From positions 98,289-162,288 of the forward strand of contig NZ_QQRU01000001.1 in the NCBI RefSeq assembly GCF_003428885.1: a stretch of 64,000 nucleotides of DNA, given 5' to 3'. The position numbers were made by a program, and so were the translations under genes. Under the pieces are notes generated by a model. It saw only the letters and a program-made list of their open reading frames with translations. It was not told the origin of the DNA and ran no database searches. Origin of the DNA: Streptococcus sp. LQJ-218 (lineage in GTDB: Bacteria; Bacillota; Bacilli; Lactobacillales; Streptococcaceae). How positions within the stretch are numbered: position 1 is the stretch's first letter; every line of letters begins with the position of its first letter. Of the stretch, positions 11,741 through 22,571 are shown one piece after another.

Positions 11741-12619
11741 ATGAACGGTATTATCAACTTAAAAAAAGAAGCGGGGATGACCTCGCATGATGCGGTTTTT
11801 AAACTGCGTAAGATTTTGGGAACCAAGAAGATTGGGCATGGTGGGACCTTGGATCCGGATGTAGTGGGTGTTTTGCCCATTGCGGTTGGCAAGGCGACAC
11901 GCATGGTCGAGTTTATGCAGGATGAGGGCAAGGTCTATGAGGGGGAAATTACTCTCGGCTATTCAACGACGACTGAGGATGCCAGTGGGGAAGTGGTCGA
12001 TGAGACTCCTGTTTTGTCGCCTTTGGATGAAAAGCTTGTCGATGAAGCGATTGCCAGCTTGACTGGGCCTATTACCCAGATTCCACCTATGTATTCGGCT
12101 GTCAAGGTCAATGGTCGTAAGCTTTATGAGTATGCGCGTGCTGGTCAGGAAGTGGAGCGTCCAGAGCGTCAGGTGACCATTTATCAATTTGAGCGGACAA
12201 GTCCGATTTCTTATGAGGGTCATCTTGCACGCTTTACTTTTCGTGTGAAATGTAGCAAGGGAACCTATATCCGTACCTTATCAGTTGACTTGGGAGAGAA
12301 GTTAGGTTATGCGGCTCATATGTCCCATTTGATACGGACTAGTGCAGCCGGTTTACAGCTAGAAGATGCTCTTACCTTGGACGAAATTGCTGCAAAAGTG
12401 GAGGCTGGTCAGCTGGACTTTCTCCATCCTCTAGAGATTGGGACGGGGGATCTTGTCAAAGTTTTCCTAAGTTCAGAAGAGGCTACAGAAGTGCGCTTTG
12501 GCCGTTTTATCGAGTTAGACCAAACAGACCAAGAATTGGCTGCATTTGAAGGCGATAAATTGTTAGCCATTCTAGAAAAGCGAGACAATCTCTACAAACC
12601 AAGGAAGGTTTTTGGCTAG
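11741..12619 (+). CDS. truB: tRNA pseudouridine-55 synthase
   Basis: 292 residues. Makes pseudouridine 55 in the T-loop of most tRNAs. The N-terminal [16 protein letters not shown] and the catalytic block [15 protein letters not shown] (Asp at about residue 39) are classic TruB, as are the later SKGTYIRTL and LG motifs. A C-terminal PUA-like part follows. GGGGGAG stands just upstream of the ATG. Confidence 0.95.
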   Translation: MNGIINLKKEAGMTSHDAVFKLRKILGTKKIGHGGTLDPDVVGVLPIAVGKATRMVEFMQDEGKVYEGEITLGYSTTTEDASGEVVDETPVLSPLDEKLVDEAIASLTGPITQIPPMYSAVKVNGRKLYEYARAGQEVERPERQVTIYQFERTSPISYEGHLARFTFRVKCSKGTYIRTLSVDLGEKLGYAAHMSHLIRTSAAGLQLEDALTLDEIAAKVEAGQLDFLHPLEIGTGDLVKVFLSSEEATEVRFGRFIELDQTDQELAAFEGDKLLAILEKRDNLYKPRKVFG

Positions 12620-12732
12620 TCTAACTGGAGTGAAAGTATTTGAATTGTTACCCATAATCTATCCAAAATCAGACTATAAATTTTGTAAAAAATGTGATAG
12701 AATAGACGACGGATAAAAAAACGGAGGATAGC

Positions 12733-13371
12733 ATGCAAAATAGACCAATCATTATCGGAGTGACAGGTGGTTCTGGTGGTGGTAAAACCAGTGTTTCAAG
12801 AGCCATTTTATCGCATTTCCCTGATGAAAAGATTTCCATGATTGAGCATGATTCGTACTATAAGGATCAGTCTCATTTGACCTTTGAAGAGCGTATCAAA
12901 ACCAACTATGACCATCCTTTTGCCTTTGATACAGATTTGATGATCGAGCAGATGAAGGAATTGTTGGCAGGGCGTCCGGTGGACATCCCGACTTATGACT
13001 ATACAGAGCATACACGAAGTAGCAAGACCTATCGTCAGGAGCCTCAAGATGTCTTTATCGTTGAGGGGATTTTGGTCTTGGAGGACAAGCGTCTGCGTGA
13101 TTTGATGGATATCAAGATTTTTGTGGATACGGATGACGATGTGCGCATTATTCGTCGTATCAAACGCGATATGGAAGAGCGTGGCCGTAGTTTGGATAGC
13201 GTGATTGATCAGTACTTAGGTGTGGTCAAACCCATGTACCACCAGTTTATCGAACCAACCAAGCGTTATGCTGATATCGTCATTCCTGAGGGAGTCACCA
13301 ATACAGTGGCTATCGATCTGTTGACGACCAAGATTGAAAAGATTTTGGAAGAAGCTCGAAACAGCAAATAA
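12733..13371 (+). CDS. udk: Uridine kinase
   Basis: 212 residues. Phosphorylates uridine and cytidine to UMP and CMP in pyrimidine salvage. The P-loop GGSGGGKTS is at residues 11-19; HDSYYKD (about residue 36), the YDYTEHTRS block and [10 protein letters not shown] follow in the family order. ACGGAGG lies 5 nt before the ATG. Transcribed alone or with weak read-through from truB. Confidence 0.95.
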   Translation: MQNRPIIIGVTGGSGGGKTSVSRAILSHFPDEKISMIEHDSYYKDQSHLTFEERIKTNYDHPFAFDTDLMIEQMKELLAGRPVDIPTYDYTEHTRSSKTYRQEPQDVFIVEGILVLEDKRLRDLMDIKIFVDTDDDVRIIRRIKRDMEERGRSLDSVIDQYLGVVKPMYHQFIEPTKRYADIVIPEGVTNTVAIDLLTTKIEKILEEARNSK

Positions 13372-13450
13372 ACAAATGTGGAGGCCTGCCCTCCTTTTTC
13401 TATTTTTCCTTTCGTTTCGGTATGCAAAAGGAGATTTTTAATCATATTTT

Positions 13451-13459
13451 TGGTATAAT
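13451..13459 (+). promoter_or_regulatory. Extended -10 promoter of the xseA-recN cluster
   Basis: TGGTATAAT at 13451-13459, 41 nt before the xseA start. Confidence 0.55.
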
Positions 13460-13499
13460 AATACCCATGGAAAAGCAAGAAAATGAATAGTAGGTGGAG

Positions 13500-14840
13500 A
13501 TGGAAAAGTATTTATCGGTAACGACTTTGACCAAGTATCTGAAAATGAAATTCGATAAAGACCCTTACTTGGAACGGGTCTATTTAACTGGTCAAGTTTC
13601 CAACTTTCGTAAACGACCTACTCACCAATATTTCTCCCTGAAAGATGACCATGCGGTCATTCAAGCAACTATCTGGTCAGGGATTTATCAGAAATTAGGT
13701 TTCGACCTTGAAGAAGGAATGAAGATCAATGTGATTGGGCGTGTGCAGGTCTATGAACCAAGTGGGAGCTACTCCATCATCATTGAAAAGGCAGAGCCTG
13801 ATGGAGTTGGTGCGCTTGCGATTCAGTTTGAGCAACTCAAGAAAAAATTGACGGAAGAAGGTCTGTTTCAAGAACGCTTCAAGCAACCTCTTCCCCAATT
13901 TTCTAAGAGAATTGGTGTAGTGACTAGCCGTAGTGGAGCCGTTATTCGAGATATTATTACGACCGTCAGCAGGCGCTTTCCAGGTGTTGATATCCTTCTC
14001 TATCCGACCAAGGTGCAAGGTGAAGGGGCTGCGGAGGAAATAGCACGGAACATTACTCGTGCCAATCAACGTGAGGACCTAGATGTTCTCATCATTGGTC
14101 GTGGTGGTGGTTCTATTGAGGATCTCTGGGCTTTTAACGAAGAAATTGTGGTACGAGCTATTTTTGAATCTCGATTGCCAATCATTTCTAGTGTGGGGCA
14201 TGAGACAGATGTGACCTTGGCGGATTTTGTGGCAGATCGCCGCGCTGCGACACCAACGGCTGCTGCTGAACTGGCAACACCAGTGACTAAGTTGGATCTA
14301 TTAGCTCATCTGCAAAATCAGGAAAAACGGATGGCAACAGCAGTCCGCAATGTCCTATCTAGGAAACAGGAAGCTTTGAAAAAATGCAGTCAGTCTGTTA
14401 TCTTTAGACAGCCAGAGCGTTTGTATGATGGCTATATGCAACGCTTGGATCAACTGCAACTGCGCTTAAAACAAAGTTTACGTACACGGATTTCTGATAA
14501 CAAACAAGTTGTCCAAGCAAGGACGCATCGACTGGTCCAATTATCACCTGTTACCAAGATTCAACGTTATCAAGATCGTCTAGGCCAGTTGGATAAGCTC
14601 CTGCGTAGCCAAATGGCTTTGGTTTATGACGCCAAGGTTGCTGAAGTGAAGCGTCTTTCAGAAGCTTTGCTCATGTTGGATACCAGTCGAATCGTGGCGC
14701 GTGGTTATGCTATTGTCAAAAAAGAAGAGTCAGTTGTGGATTCGGTTGAGAGTTTGAAGAAAAAAGACCAAGTGACGCTTTTAATGCGAGATGGTCAAGT
14801 AGAATTAGAGGTTAAAGATGTCAAAACAAAAGAAATTTGA
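13500..14840 (+). CDS. xseA: Exodeoxyribonuclease VII large subunit
   Basis: 446 residues from the ATG at 13500; the AGGTGGAG ribosome site just before it excludes the GTG two codons upstream. Catalytic subunit of ExoVII, which degrades single-stranded DNA from both ends. An N-terminal OB-fold (about 1-100), the conserved catalytic domain with [14 protein letters not shown] and [15 protein letters not shown], then a long charged helical region. The xseB start lies inside its 3' end, so the two subunits are translationally coupled. Confidence 0.95.
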   Translation: MEKYLSVTTLTKYLKMKFDKDPYLERVYLTGQVSNFRKRPTHQYFSLKDDHAVIQATIWSGIYQKLGFDLEEGMKINVIGRVQVYEPSGSYSIIIEKAEPDGVGALAIQFEQLKKKLTEEGLFQERFKQPLPQFSKRIGVVTSRSGAVIRDIITTVSRRFPGVDILLYPTKVQGEGAAEEIARNITRANQREDLDVLIIGRGGGSIEDLWAFNEEIVVRAIFESRLPIISSVGHETDVTLADFVADRRAATPTAAAELATPVTKLDLLAHLQNQEKRMATAVRNVLSRKQEALKKCSQSVIFRQPERLYDGYMQRLDQLQLRLKQSLRTRISDNKQVVQARTHRLVQLSPVTKIQRYQDRLGQLDKLLRSQMALVYDAKVAEVKRLSEALLMLDTSRIVARGYAIVKKEESVVDSVESLKKKDQVTLLMRDGQVELEVKDVKTKEI

Positions 14841-15030
14841 GGAAAATCTAGCAGAACTGGAAACCATTGTCCAAAGTTTGGAAAATGGTGAAATTGCTCT
14901 GGAAGATGCGATTGCGGCCTTTCAAAAGGGGATGATCCTGTCAAAAGAACTCCAAGCGACACTGGACAAGGCTGAAAAGACATTGGTTAAGGTCATGCAA
15001 GAAGACGGAACAGAAAGTGATTTTGAATGA
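14818..15030 (+). CDS. xseB: Exodeoxyribonuclease VII small subunit
   Basis: 70 residues, the normal size. Helical protein that binds the long helices of XseA in the ExoVII complex. The conserved core [26 protein letters not shown]-type pattern (about residues 7-32) is clear. It overlaps xseA by 23 nt, and its stop overlaps the ispA start by 4 nt (ATGA). Confidence 0.95.
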   Translation: MSKQKKFEENLAELETIVQSLENGEIALEDAIAAFQKGMILSKELQATLDKAEKTLVKVMQEDGTESDFE

Positions 15031-15902
15031 AGAAGCAAGAAAAATTAGCTCTTGTCGAGTCAGCCTTGGAAGATTTTTATGGAGACCAGCAGTTTGCCTC
15101 TAGTTTGCGAGAGTCTGTTCTCTATTCCATTCATGCTGGTGGCAAGCGTATTCGGCCTTTTCTCTTGTTAGAAGTTTTGGAAGCCTTGCAGGTCGCTATT
15201 AAACCTGCTCACGCGCAGGTAGCTGCGGCCTTGGAAATGATTCATACAGGGAGCTTGATTCACGATGATCTTCCTGCTATGGATGATGATGATTACCGTC
15301 GGGGACGCTTGACCAATCATAAGAAATTCGGCGAAGCTATGGCCATTTTGGCTGGAGATGCCTTATTCCTAGATCCGTATGCTTTGATAGCGCAGGCAGA
15401 TTTGCCAAGTCAGATCAAGATGGACTTGATTGCCAACTTATCGCTGGCTTCGGGTAGTTTGGGCATGGTGGCAGGGCAGGTTTTGGACATGGAGGGTGAA
15501 CACCAGCATTTGTCTTTGGAAGAACTCCAAATTATTCATGCTAATAAAACAGGTAAGTTACTAGCCTATCCCTTCCAAGCAGCAGCTATCATAGCCGAAT
15601 TGGCTCCTGAAATGCAGGTGAAGCTGAAAACTGTTGGTGAATTGATTGGGCTTGCCTTTCAAGTAAGGGATGATGTGTTAGATGTGACCGCCAGTTTTGA
15701 GGAAATCGGCAAGACGCCACAAAAGGACCTGCAAGCTGAAAAATCAACTTATCGAGCCTTGTTGGGCTTGGAAGAGGCTATTGCCTTTTGTAACCAAACC
15801 TTGGATCAAGCTAATGCCAAATTAGAAGAAATTGCCCAGCAGGTTCCCTTTGAAATAGAATCGATTGTATGTGTAGTAGAAAGTTTGAGAATCAATGGCT
15901 AA
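15027..15902 (+). CDS. ispA: Farnesyl diphosphate synthase (trans-prenyltransferase)
   Basis: 291 residues. Condenses isopentenyl diphosphate with dimethylallyl and geranyl diphosphate to farnesyl diphosphate, the precursor of undecaprenyl phosphate. The first Asp-rich motif [17 protein letters not shown] (about residues 77-93) and the second, [10 protein letters not shown] (about residues 211-220), are intact. Its neighbourhood (xseA-xseB-ispA-tlyA-argR-recN) is the conserved Firmicute order. Confidence 0.93.
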   Translation: MKKQEKLALVESALEDFYGDQQFASSLRESVLYSIHAGGKRIRPFLLLEVLEALQVAIKPAHAQVAAALEMIHTGSLIHDDLPAMDDDDYRRGRLTNHKKFGEAMAILAGDALFLDPYALIAQADLPSQIKMDLIANLSLASGSLGMVAGQVLDMEGEHQHLSLEELQIIHANKTGKLLAYPFQAAAIIAELAPEMQVKLKTVGELIGLAFQVRDDVLDVTASFEEIGKTPQKDLQAEKSTYRALLGLEEAIAFCNQTLDQANAKLEEIAQQVPFEIESIVCVVESLRING

Positions 15903-16710
15903 GGAAAGAGTGGATGTACTAGCTTATAAACAGGGTTTGTTTGAAACGAGAGAGCAGGCCAAGCGCGGTGTGATGGCTGGCCTAGTCGTAGCAGTCCTGA
16001 ATGGAGAACGGTTTGACAAGCCAGGAGAGAAAATTCCAGATGACACTGAGCTAAAACTCAAGGGGGAGAAACTCAAGTATGTCAGCCGTGGTGGTTTGAA
16101 ACTGGAGAAGGCTTTGCAGGTCTTTGATTTGTCAGTGGATGGAGCAACAACTATTGATATCGGTGCTTCTACTGGGGGCTTTACCGATGTCATGTTGCAA
16201 AATGGTGCCGAGTTGGTCTTTGCAGTTGATGTCGGTACCAATCAGTTGGCTTGGAAACTACGCCAAGACCCACGAGTTGTCAGCATGGAGCAGTTTAATT
16301 TCCGCTATGCTGAAAAGACTGATTTCGAGCAGGAACCGAGCTTTGCCAGTATTGATGTGAGTTTCATTTCCCTTAGTCTAATTCTTCCAGCCTTGCACCG
16401 TGTCTTGGCAGATCAAGGTCAGGTCGTGGCTCTGGTTAAACCCCAGTTTGAGGCAGGTCGTGAGCAGATTGGGAAAAATGGAATCATTCGTGATGCCAAG
16501 GTCCATCAACATGTCCTCGAATCTGTCACAACAATGGCAGTAGAGGAAGGCTTTTCAGTCCTTGGTTTGGACTTTTCTCCCATCCAAGGTGGACACGGAA
16601 ATATTGAGTTTTTAGCGTATTTGAAAAAAGAAGAGTCAGCAAGCAATCAGGTTCTTGCTGAAATTGAAGAAGTAGTAGAGAGGGCGCATAGTCAATTTAA
16701 AAATGAATAA
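15895..16710 (+). CDS. tlyA: TlyA-family rRNA 2'-O-methyltransferase (S4 + FtsJ domains)
   Basis: 271 residues. An N-terminal S4 RNA-binding domain (about 1-60, with ERVDVLAYKQG and AKRGVMAGLV) and a FtsJ-like SAM methyltransferase domain with DIGASTGGFTDVML (about residue 83). The family methylates ribosomal RNA and is often annotated as haemolysin, a name I would not use here. It overlaps ispA by 8 nt and argR by 8 nt. Confidence 0.88.
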   Translation: MAKERVDVLAYKQGLFETREQAKRGVMAGLVVAVLNGERFDKPGEKIPDDTELKLKGEKLKYVSRGGLKLEKALQVFDLSVDGATTIDIGASTGGFTDVMLQNGAELVFAVDVGTNQLAWKLRQDPRVVSMEQFNFRYAEKTDFEQEPSFASIDVSFISLSLILPALHRVLADQGQVVALVKPQFEAGREQIGKNGIIRDAKVHQHVLESVTTMAVEEGFSVLGLDFSPIQGGHGNIEFLAYLKKEESASNQVLAEIEEVVERAHSQFKNE

Positions 16711-17134
16711 AAAAGAGAGACTTGAAAAAATTAGACGATTTGTGACAGATTATCAAATCGGTACACAAGAAGAAATCGTAGAACATTTGAAAGAGGCTGG
16801 CATCACTGCCACTCAGGCAACGGTATCCCGAGATATCAAAGAACTGGGTATTGTCAAGATTCCTTTGAGAGACAACACCTATGTCTATGAATTACCAAAA
16901 TCAATCGTAAAAAGTTTGCAACTGGCTGAAGATAATATCGAATCGGCTGAATTGATGGACGAGATGATCAATCTCCAAGTCATCCCAGGAAATACTGCTT
17001 TTGTAAAAGCTCAGTTAATAGAGACATTTGCGGGCAAGATTTTTAGCTGTTTGGCTGATGATAGCTCGATTTTAGTCATTGCCAGAAGTGCAAGTCTAGC
17101 TGAGGAAATCTTTGAACAAGTAAAAAATTGGTAG
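16703..17134 (+). CDS. argR: ArgR/AhrC-family arginine repressor
   Basis: 143 residues. The N-terminal winged helix shows the signature ATQATVSRDIKELGIVK (about residues 36-52), and the C-terminal domain, which forms the hexamer and binds arginine, carries the GNTAFV-type and SILVIARS segments. Streptococci carry several ArgR paralogues; position upstream of recN matches AhrC of Bacillus. Which paralogue it is cannot be decided from sequence alone. Confidence 0.88.
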   Translation: MNKKERLEKIRRFVTDYQIGTQEEIVEHLKEAGITATQATVSRDIKELGIVKIPLRDNTYVYELPKSIVKSLQLAEDNIESAELMDEMINLQVIPGNTAFVKAQLIETFAGKIFSCLADDSSILVIARSASLAEEIFEQVKNW

Positions 17135-17140
17135 GTCTGT

Positions 17141-18808
17141 ATGTTACTTGAAATTTCGATAAAAAACTTTGCCATTATTGAGGCTATTTCCCTTAATTTT
17201 GAAAAGGGGATGACTGTCCTGACTGGTGAAACGGGTGCAGGGAAGTCTATTATCATTGATGCCATGAATATGATGTTGGGAGCTCGTGCGACGACAGATG
17301 TTATTCGTCACGGTGCGTCAAAGGCAGAGATTGAGGGGCTTTTCTCAGTTGAGAATAGTCGCCTTTTGCAGGAAATTTTCGATGAGCAAGGTTTGGAATT
17401 GGGGGATGAAATTATCATCCGTCGGGAAATCTTGCAAAATGGTCGTAGTATCAGTCGTGTCAATGGCCAAATGGTCAATCTGTCTGTTTTGCGTGCTATT
17501 GGGCAACATCTGGTGGATATTCATGGTCAGCATGACCAAGAGGAGTTAATGCGTCCTCAACTGCATATCCAGATGTTGGATGAATTCGGTGACGTCGCTT
17601 TTTGGGAATTGAAAGAAACCTATCAAATGAGTTTTGATGCCTACCGTAAAATGCGTAAGCAGGTTCTGGAAGTCAAGAAAAACCAGCAGGAACACAAGGC
17701 ACGTATTGAAATGTTGGAATTTCAAATGGCAGAGATTGAGGCAGCAAACTTGCAGGCTGGAGAAGACCTGGCTCTCAATCAAGAGCGTGATAAACTTCTC
17801 AACCATAAAAATATTGCGGATACGCTGACTAATGCTTACAGTATGTTGGACAATGAAGATTTTTCAAGTCTGGCCAATGTTCGTTCAGCCATGAATGACA
17901 TGGAAAGTGTCGAAGAGTACGACCCTGAATACCGTGAAATTTCAAACTCTCTGTCTGAAACTTACTATGTCTTAGAAGACATTAGCAAACGTCTGGAAGC
18001 TATCATTGAAGACCTTGATTTTGATGGCAATCGCCTCATGCAAGTTGAGAATCGTTTGGACCTTCTTCATACTATTACCCGTAAGTATGGCGGGACGGTA
18101 GACGATGTCTTGCTTTATTTTGCCAAGATTACGGAAGAGTACAATCTCTTGACAGGCAACAACCTTTCGTCTGAGGACATGGAAGCAGAGCTTAAGAAAT
18201 TGGAAGTCAATCTTGTTGATTTGGCAGGTCAGCTTGCATCTGCTCGTCATGACTTGGCTCAGCAGCTAGAAGCAGAGATTAAACAAGAACTGCAAGACCT
18301 TTATATGGAAAAAGCCCAGTTTCAGGTTCGTTTTAACAAGGGAAAATTCAGTCGTGAGGGCAATGAAATGGTCGAGTTTTACATTTCAACCAACCCTGGC
18401 GAAGACTTTAAACCTTTGGTCAAGGTTGCATCTGGCGGGGAATTATCCCGTCTCATGCTAGCCATTAAGTCTGCCTTTTCACGTAAAGAGGGCAAGACCA
18501 GCATTGTCTTTGATGAGGTGGATACGGGAGTTTCCGGTCGTGTGGCTCAGGCTATTGCACAGAAGATTCACAAGATTGGCCAACACGGTCAGGTTCTGGC
18601 TATTTCCCATTTGCCACAAGTGATTGCGATTGCGGATTATCAATTCTTTATTGAGAAGATTAGCAATGACCACTCAACAGTTTCGACTGTTCGTCTCTTG
18701 ACGGTTGAAGAGCGAGTGGAGGAAGTTGCTAAGATGTTGGCAGGTGATGATGTGACGGAAGCAGCCCTGACGCAAGCCAGAGAATTGTTGAGAAACAGGG
18801 AGAAATAA
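17141..18808 (+). CDS. recN: DNA repair protein RecN
   Basis: 555 residues, full length. SMC-like ATPase that acts early in double-strand-break repair and in transformation. Walker A GETGAGKS is near residue 28, a coiled-coil middle spans about 150-390, and the C-terminal signature ASGGELSRLMLAIK plus Walker B TSIVFDEVDTGVSG lie near residues 430-465. Starts 6 nt after argR. Confidence 0.95.
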   Translation: MLLEISIKNFAIIEAISLNFEKGMTVLTGETGAGKSIIIDAMNMMLGARATTDVIRHGASKAEIEGLFSVENSRLLQEIFDEQGLELGDEIIIRREILQNGRSISRVNGQMVNLSVLRAIGQHLVDIHGQHDQEELMRPQLHIQMLDEFGDVAFWELKETYQMSFDAYRKMRKQVLEVKKNQQEHKARIEMLEFQMAEIEAANLQAGEDLALNQERDKLLNHKNIADTLTNAYSMLDNEDFSSLANVRSAMNDMESVEEYDPEYREISNSLSETYYVLEDISKRLEAIIEDLDFDGNRLMQVENRLDLLHTITRKYGGTVDDVLLYFAKITEEYNLLTGNNLSSEDMEAELKKLEVNLVDLAGQLASARHDLAQQLEAEIKQELQDLYMEKAQFQVRFNKGKFSREGNEMVEFYISTNPGEDFKPLVKVASGGELSRLMLAIKSAFSRKEGKTSIVFDEVDTGVSGRVAQAIAQKIHKIGQHGQVLAISHLPQVIAIADYQFFIEKISNDHSTVSTVRLLTVEERVEEVAKMLAGDDVTEAALTQARELLRNREK

Positions 18809-18809
18809 G

Positions 18810-19538
18810 ATGACAGACTATTATGTTATTGGAGATGTTCACGGAAAAGCTGGGATGCTAGAAGACCTTCTCAAAACATGGGATGGTCAGACCCAGTTGC
18901 TTTTTCTAGGGGACTTGATTGACCGTGGCGAGGATAGTCGCCGTGTTCTAGAAATGGTCAAGGACTTAGTGGACAATCAAGGGGCTATTTGTCTATCAGG
19001 AAATCATGAGTATATGTTTCTGACTTGGCTCGATAACCCAGAAGAAAGCTATGACCACTATCGTCGCAATGGTGGAGATACAACTATTAACTCTATCCTA
19101 GGTCGTCCCTTGGATGCACCAGTTGATGGAGTAGAAGATGCCAAGCGGGTGGCTACTGAAGCGGCAGATTTAGTCGAATTTATTCGTCAAATGCCGTTTG
19201 TGGTAGAGACAGATAAGTATATCTTTGTTCACGCAGGTATTGATTTGACCTTAGATGACTGGTATGAAACCACAGATTATAAAAAAGTCTGGCTTAGAAA
19301 ACCATTCCACGAAGCAGAAAATCATACTGGAAAAACGATTGTCTTTGGTCACACACCAGTTTATGGCTTGTTACAGCAAGAACGTGGTACAGCTGAGCTT
19401 TGGACTACAGAAGATGGCAAGATTGGAATGGACGGAGGAGCTGTTTATGGTGGTGTCCTTCACGGGATTGTCTTTACAGACCAAGGAATGACAGAACACC
19501 ACTTTATCGAAAATGACGGCTTTGTCGCTGAAGATTAG
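18810..19538 (+). CDS. Metallophosphoesterase (PPP-family phosphatase)
   Basis: 242 residues. The three metal-binding motifs of the calcineurin-like PPP family are clear: GDVHGK (residues 8-13), GDLIDRG (about 34-40) and GNHEYMF (about 66-72), with a later HAGI and GHTPVYG. Related enzymes are serine/threonine phosphatases or diadenosine tetraphosphatases; the substrate is not deducible. It starts 1 nt after the recN stop and closes the operon. Confidence 0.82.
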   Translation: MTDYYVIGDVHGKAGMLEDLLKTWDGQTQLLFLGDLIDRGEDSRRVLEMVKDLVDNQGAICLSGNHEYMFLTWLDNPEESYDHYRRNGGDTTINSILGRPLDAPVDGVEDAKRVATEAADLVEFIRQMPFVVETDKYIFVHAGIDLTLDDWYETTDYKKVWLRKPFHEAENHTGKTIVFGHTPVYGLLQQERGTAELWTTEDGKIGMDGGAVYGGVLHGIVFTDQGMTEHHFIENDGFVAED

Positions 19539-19559
19539 TACTCCTAGCAGGGTATGGTC

Positions 19560-19588
19560 TTGTCAAAATGTCAAAAACAATTTATAAT
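19560..19588 (+). promoter_or_regulatory. Promoter of lepA
   Basis: TTGTCA (19560-19565), a 17-nt spacer and TATAAT (19583-19588), 28 nt upstream of the lepA ATG. Confidence 0.7.
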
Positions 19589-19616
19589 AAATAGATACCC
19601 TGAAAGGAAGAGAATC

Positions 19617-21440
19617 ATGAACTTAGAAGAATTGAAAAAACGACAGGAGAAGATCCGTAACTTCTCTATTATCGCCCATATTGACCACGGGAAGTCGACT
19701 CTAGCAGACCGCATTTTGGAAAAGACAGAGACCGTTTCCAGTCGTGAAATGCAGGCCCAGCTTTTAGATAGCATGGATCTAGAACGAGAACGTGGAATTA
19801 CCATTAAGTTGAATGCTATCGAGCTGAATTATACTGCAAAAGATGGCGAAACTTATATTTTTCACTTGATTGACACACCAGGACACGTGGACTTCACTTA
19901 TGAGGTATCACGTTCTCTAGCTGCCTGTGAGGGTGCTATCTTAGTAGTCGATGCCGCCCAAGGGATTGAGGCTCAAACCCTCGCCAATGTTTATCTGGCC
20001 TTGGACAATGATTTAGAAATCATGCCAGTCATTAACAAAATTGACCTACCAGCAGCAGACCCTGAGCGCGTGCGTACGGAGATTGAAGACGTCATTGGTC
20101 TAGATGCCAGCGAAGCAGTCTTAGCATCTGCCAAGGCTGGTATCGGTATCGAAGAAATCCTTGAGCAAATTGTAGAAAAAGTACCAGCTCCAACGGGTGA
20201 TGTGACGGCGCCACTTAAGGCCTTGATTTTCGACTCTGTTTACGATGCTTACCGTGGGGTTATTCTCCAAGTGCGTGTCATGGATGGGGTGGTTAAACCT
20301 GGCGATAAGATTCAGCTCATGAGCAATGGCAAGACTTTTGATGTTACGGAAGTTGGTATCTTTACACCCAAGGCAGTTGGTCGTGATTTCCTTGCGACTG
20401 GTGATGTTGGTTATATTGCGGCGTCTATCAAGACGGTTCAGGACACTCGTGTCGGTGATACCGTCACCTTGGCAACCAATCCTGCTGCAGAGCCATTACA
20501 TGGTTACAAGCAGATGAATCCTATGGTTTTTGCGGGTCTATATCCTATCGAGTCAAACAAGTACAACGACCTGCGTGAAGCGCTTGAAAAATTACAACTG
20601 AATGATGCTAGTCTTCAGTTTGAACCAGAAACATCGCAGGCGCTTGGATTTGGTTTCCGTTGTGGTTTCCTTGGACTTCTCCATATGGATGTTATCCAAG
20701 AACGTTTGGAACGTGAGTTCAACATCGACCTCATCATGACAGCTCCATCTGTTATTTACAAAGTTAATTTGACCGATGGTGAGTCTATGGATGTGTCAAA
20801 CCCATCTGAGTTCCCAGATCCTACAAAGATTGCGACTATTGAAGAGCCATATGTTAAAGCACAAATCATGGTACCGCAAGAATTCGTCGGAGCAGTTATG
20901 GAGCTAGCACAGCGCAAACGTGGTGACTTTGTGACGATGGACTATATTGATGACAATCGTGTCAATGTTATCTATCAAATCCCACTAGCTGAGATTGTCT
21001 TCGACTTCTTTGATAAGCTTAAATCTTCGACACGTGGTTATGCAAGCTTTGACTACGAATTATCAGAGTATCGCCCATCTAAGCTAGTGAAAATGGATAT
21101 CCTTCTCAATGGAGACAAGGTGGATGCCCTCAGCTTTATCGTTCACAAGGATTTTGCCTACGAACGTGGAAAACTTATCGTTGATAAGCTTAAGAAAATC
21201 ATCCCTCGCCAACAATTTGAGGTACCAATTCAAGCAGCAATTGGGCACAAGATTGTGGCTCGTACTGATATCAAAGCTCTTCGTAAGAATGTGCTTGCTA
21301 AGTGTTATGGTGGTGATGTTTCTCGTAAACGCAAACTCCTTGAAAAACAAAAAGCTGGTAAGAAGCGCATGAAAGCTATCGGTTCTGTAGAAGTCCCACA
21401 AGAAGCGTTTCTTAGCGTCTTGAGCATGGATGAAGAATAA
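19617..21440 (+). CDS. lepA: Elongation factor 4 (LepA), ribosome back-translocase GTPase
   Basis: 607 residues from the ATG at 19617. That start has GAAAGGAAG upstream, and the promoter at 19560-19588 would make the earlier in-frame start untranscribed. G1 motif [10 protein letters not shown]2 region RGITIK, G3 DTPGHVDF and G4 NKIDLP are present; EF-G-like domains and the LepA-specific C-terminal domain follow. Binds ribosomes and acts on stalled or mistranslocated complexes. Confidence 0.95.
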   Translation: MNLEELKKRQEKIRNFSIIAHIDHGKSTLADRILEKTETVSSREMQAQLLDSMDLERERGITIKLNAIELNYTAKDGETYIFHLIDTPGHVDFTYEVSRSLAACEGAILVVDAAQGIEAQTLANVYLALDNDLEIMPVINKIDLPAADPERVRTEIEDVIGLDASEAVLASAKAGIGIEEILEQIVEKVPAPTGDVTAPLKALIFDSVYDAYRGVILQVRVMDGVVKPGDKIQLMSNGKTFDVTEVGIFTPKAVGRDFLATGDVGYIAASIKTVQDTRVGDTVTLATNPAAEPLHGYKQMNPMVFAGLYPIESNKYNDLREALEKLQLNDASLQFEPETSQALGFGFRCGFLGLLHMDVIQERLEREFNIDLIMTAPSVIYKVNLTDGESMDVSNPSEFPDPTKIATIEEPYVKAQIMVPQEFVGAVMELAQRKRGDFVTMDYIDDNRVNVIYQIPLAEIVFDFFDKLKSSTRGYASFDYELSEYRPSKLVKMDILLNGDKVDALSFIVHKDFAYERGKLIVDKLKKIIPRQQFEVPIQAAIGHKIVARTDIKALRKNVLAKCYGGDVSRKRKLLEKQKAGKKRMKAIGSVEVPQEAFLSVLSMDEE

Positions 21441-21494
21441 GTTATCAGAAATGCCTTTCCTTGTTCATAGGAAATTTATATAAAAATCAATCGT

Positions 21495-21522
21495 AAAGCA
21501 GGCTTAGATGGTCTGCTTTTTT
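21495..21522 (+). terminator. Terminator of lepA
   Basis: AAAGCAG/CTGCTTT stem (21495-21501 with 21513-21519) and T run. Confidence 0.75.
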
Positions 21523-21637
21523 GCATTTAGAATAGGATTAAATCAATTGAAATGTTTGTTTACATGTTTGTTTTTATACAACAAATCACAAAAACAACAA
21601 AAATATAAAAAAAGAGACAAAAAAGAACAGAAAGTGA

Positions 21638-21666
21638 TTGACAACGGTTTCATATAGTGTTATACT
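21638..21666 (+). promoter_or_regulatory. Promoter and cre site of the PTS-lac operon
   Basis: TTGACA (21638-21643), 17-nt spacer and TATACT (21661-21666). TGACAACGGTTTCA (21639-21652) fits the cre consensus with one mismatch and covers the -35 and spacer. About 80-100 nt upstream lie two TGTTTGTTT repeats (about 21550-21576) like the LacR operator consensus TGTTTNWTTT. Expected control: repression by CcpA on glucose and by LacR without tagatose-6-phosphate. Confidence 0.65.
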
Positions 21667-21703
21667 TATAGCATAAAGTTAATGGAAAGAAGGGAAAAAC
21701 CTT

Positions 21704-22180
21704 ATGGGATTAGATCATTTCTTTGACAAAAACCTTGTGTTTTGCTTAGAAGCGGATAATCAAGAACATCTTTTTGATCAGGTTGCAACTTTATTGGAAG
21801 AACGAGAAATTGTGACTCCAACCTATCGTGAAGCCTTGATCACTCGTGAAAAGTCATTTCCAACTGGCTTAGATATGGAATTTTTAGGTAAGGATTTGCC
21901 GAATGTGGCTATTCCTCACACAGATATTGTTCATAATCTAGCCGAAAAAGTTGTGGTCGTTCGATTAGAGAAACCGGTGACTTTCCACAATATGATTGCG
22001 CCAGATAAGGAAGTAGAGGTATCCTTGCTCTTCTTTATCATTAATAACTCAAGTTCAAGTCAAACGAACATTCTTGCTCAGTTGATGGACTTCTTTATTG
22101 GAAATGGTCATCTTGAAGACCTATCAAAAATTTCTGAACCAGAAGCCCTCTATGCTTATATTGCTGAAGCAATTGCTTAA
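21704..22180 (+). CDS. PTS sugar transporter subunit IIA (Gat/fructose-type fold)
   Basis: 158 residues. Phosphocarrier that takes phosphate from HPr; the phosphorylated histidine is H72 in NVAIPHTD. The family is the IIA of galactitol/galactose systems (PTS_EIIA_2 fold). With the following IIB and IIC and the adjoining tagatose pathway genes, the sugar is most likely galactose taken up as galactose-6-phosphate, but galactitol or another hexose cannot be excluded. Confidence 0.85.
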   Translation: MGLDHFFDKNLVFCLEADNQEHLFDQVATLLEEREIVTPTYREALITREKSFPTGLDMEFLGKDLPNVAIPHTDIVHNLAEKVVVVRLEKPVTFHNMIAPDKEVEVSLLFFIINNSSSSQTNILAQLMDFFIGNGHLEDLSKISEPEALYAYIAEAIA

Positions 22181-22218
22181 TCTTGTCTATTAAAAATATT
22201 AAATCGGAGGAAATCCAT

Positions 22219-22524
22219 ATGATTAAAATTCTTGCTGCCTGCGGTGCAGGTGTTAACTCAAGCCACCAAATTAAAAGTGCTCTCGAAGAAGAACTTTCAA
22301 ACCGCGGTTTTGATGTTCACTGTGATGCAGTCATGGTCAAAGACGTTAACGAAGATCTTATCAAAGGTTATGACATCTTCACACCGATTGCTGCGACAGA
22401 TCTTGGTTTTGAACCAGGTATTCCAGTTATCGAAGCTGGGCCAATTTTATTCCGTATCCCAGCTATGAGCGCTCCAGTATTTGATAATATTGAAGCAGCT
22501 ATCAAAGAACACGGATTAAGCTAA
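22219..22524 (+). CDS. PTS sugar transporter subunit IIB (galactitol family)
   Basis: 101 residues from the ATG at 22219, which is preceded by CGGAGGAAA; an ATG 12 codons earlier has no such site. Small phosphocarrier with the phosphocysteine C8 in AACGAGVNSS, the loop typical of the GatB family. It passes phosphate from IIA to the incoming sugar at IIC. Confidence 0.87.
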   Translation: MIKILAACGAGVNSSHQIKSALEEELSNRGFDVHCDAVMVKDVNEDLIKGYDIFTPIAATDLGFEPGIPVIEAGPILFRIPAMSAPVFDNIEAAIKEHGLS

Positions 22525-22571
22525 TTTTAACTTGTTAACATTCATATAACATAAAAAAGGGAGGAACTGTT

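Noticed and set aside
15895-16710. Haemolysin
   Set aside because: The S4 plus FtsJ layout marks an rRNA methyltransferase; the haemolysin name is historical.
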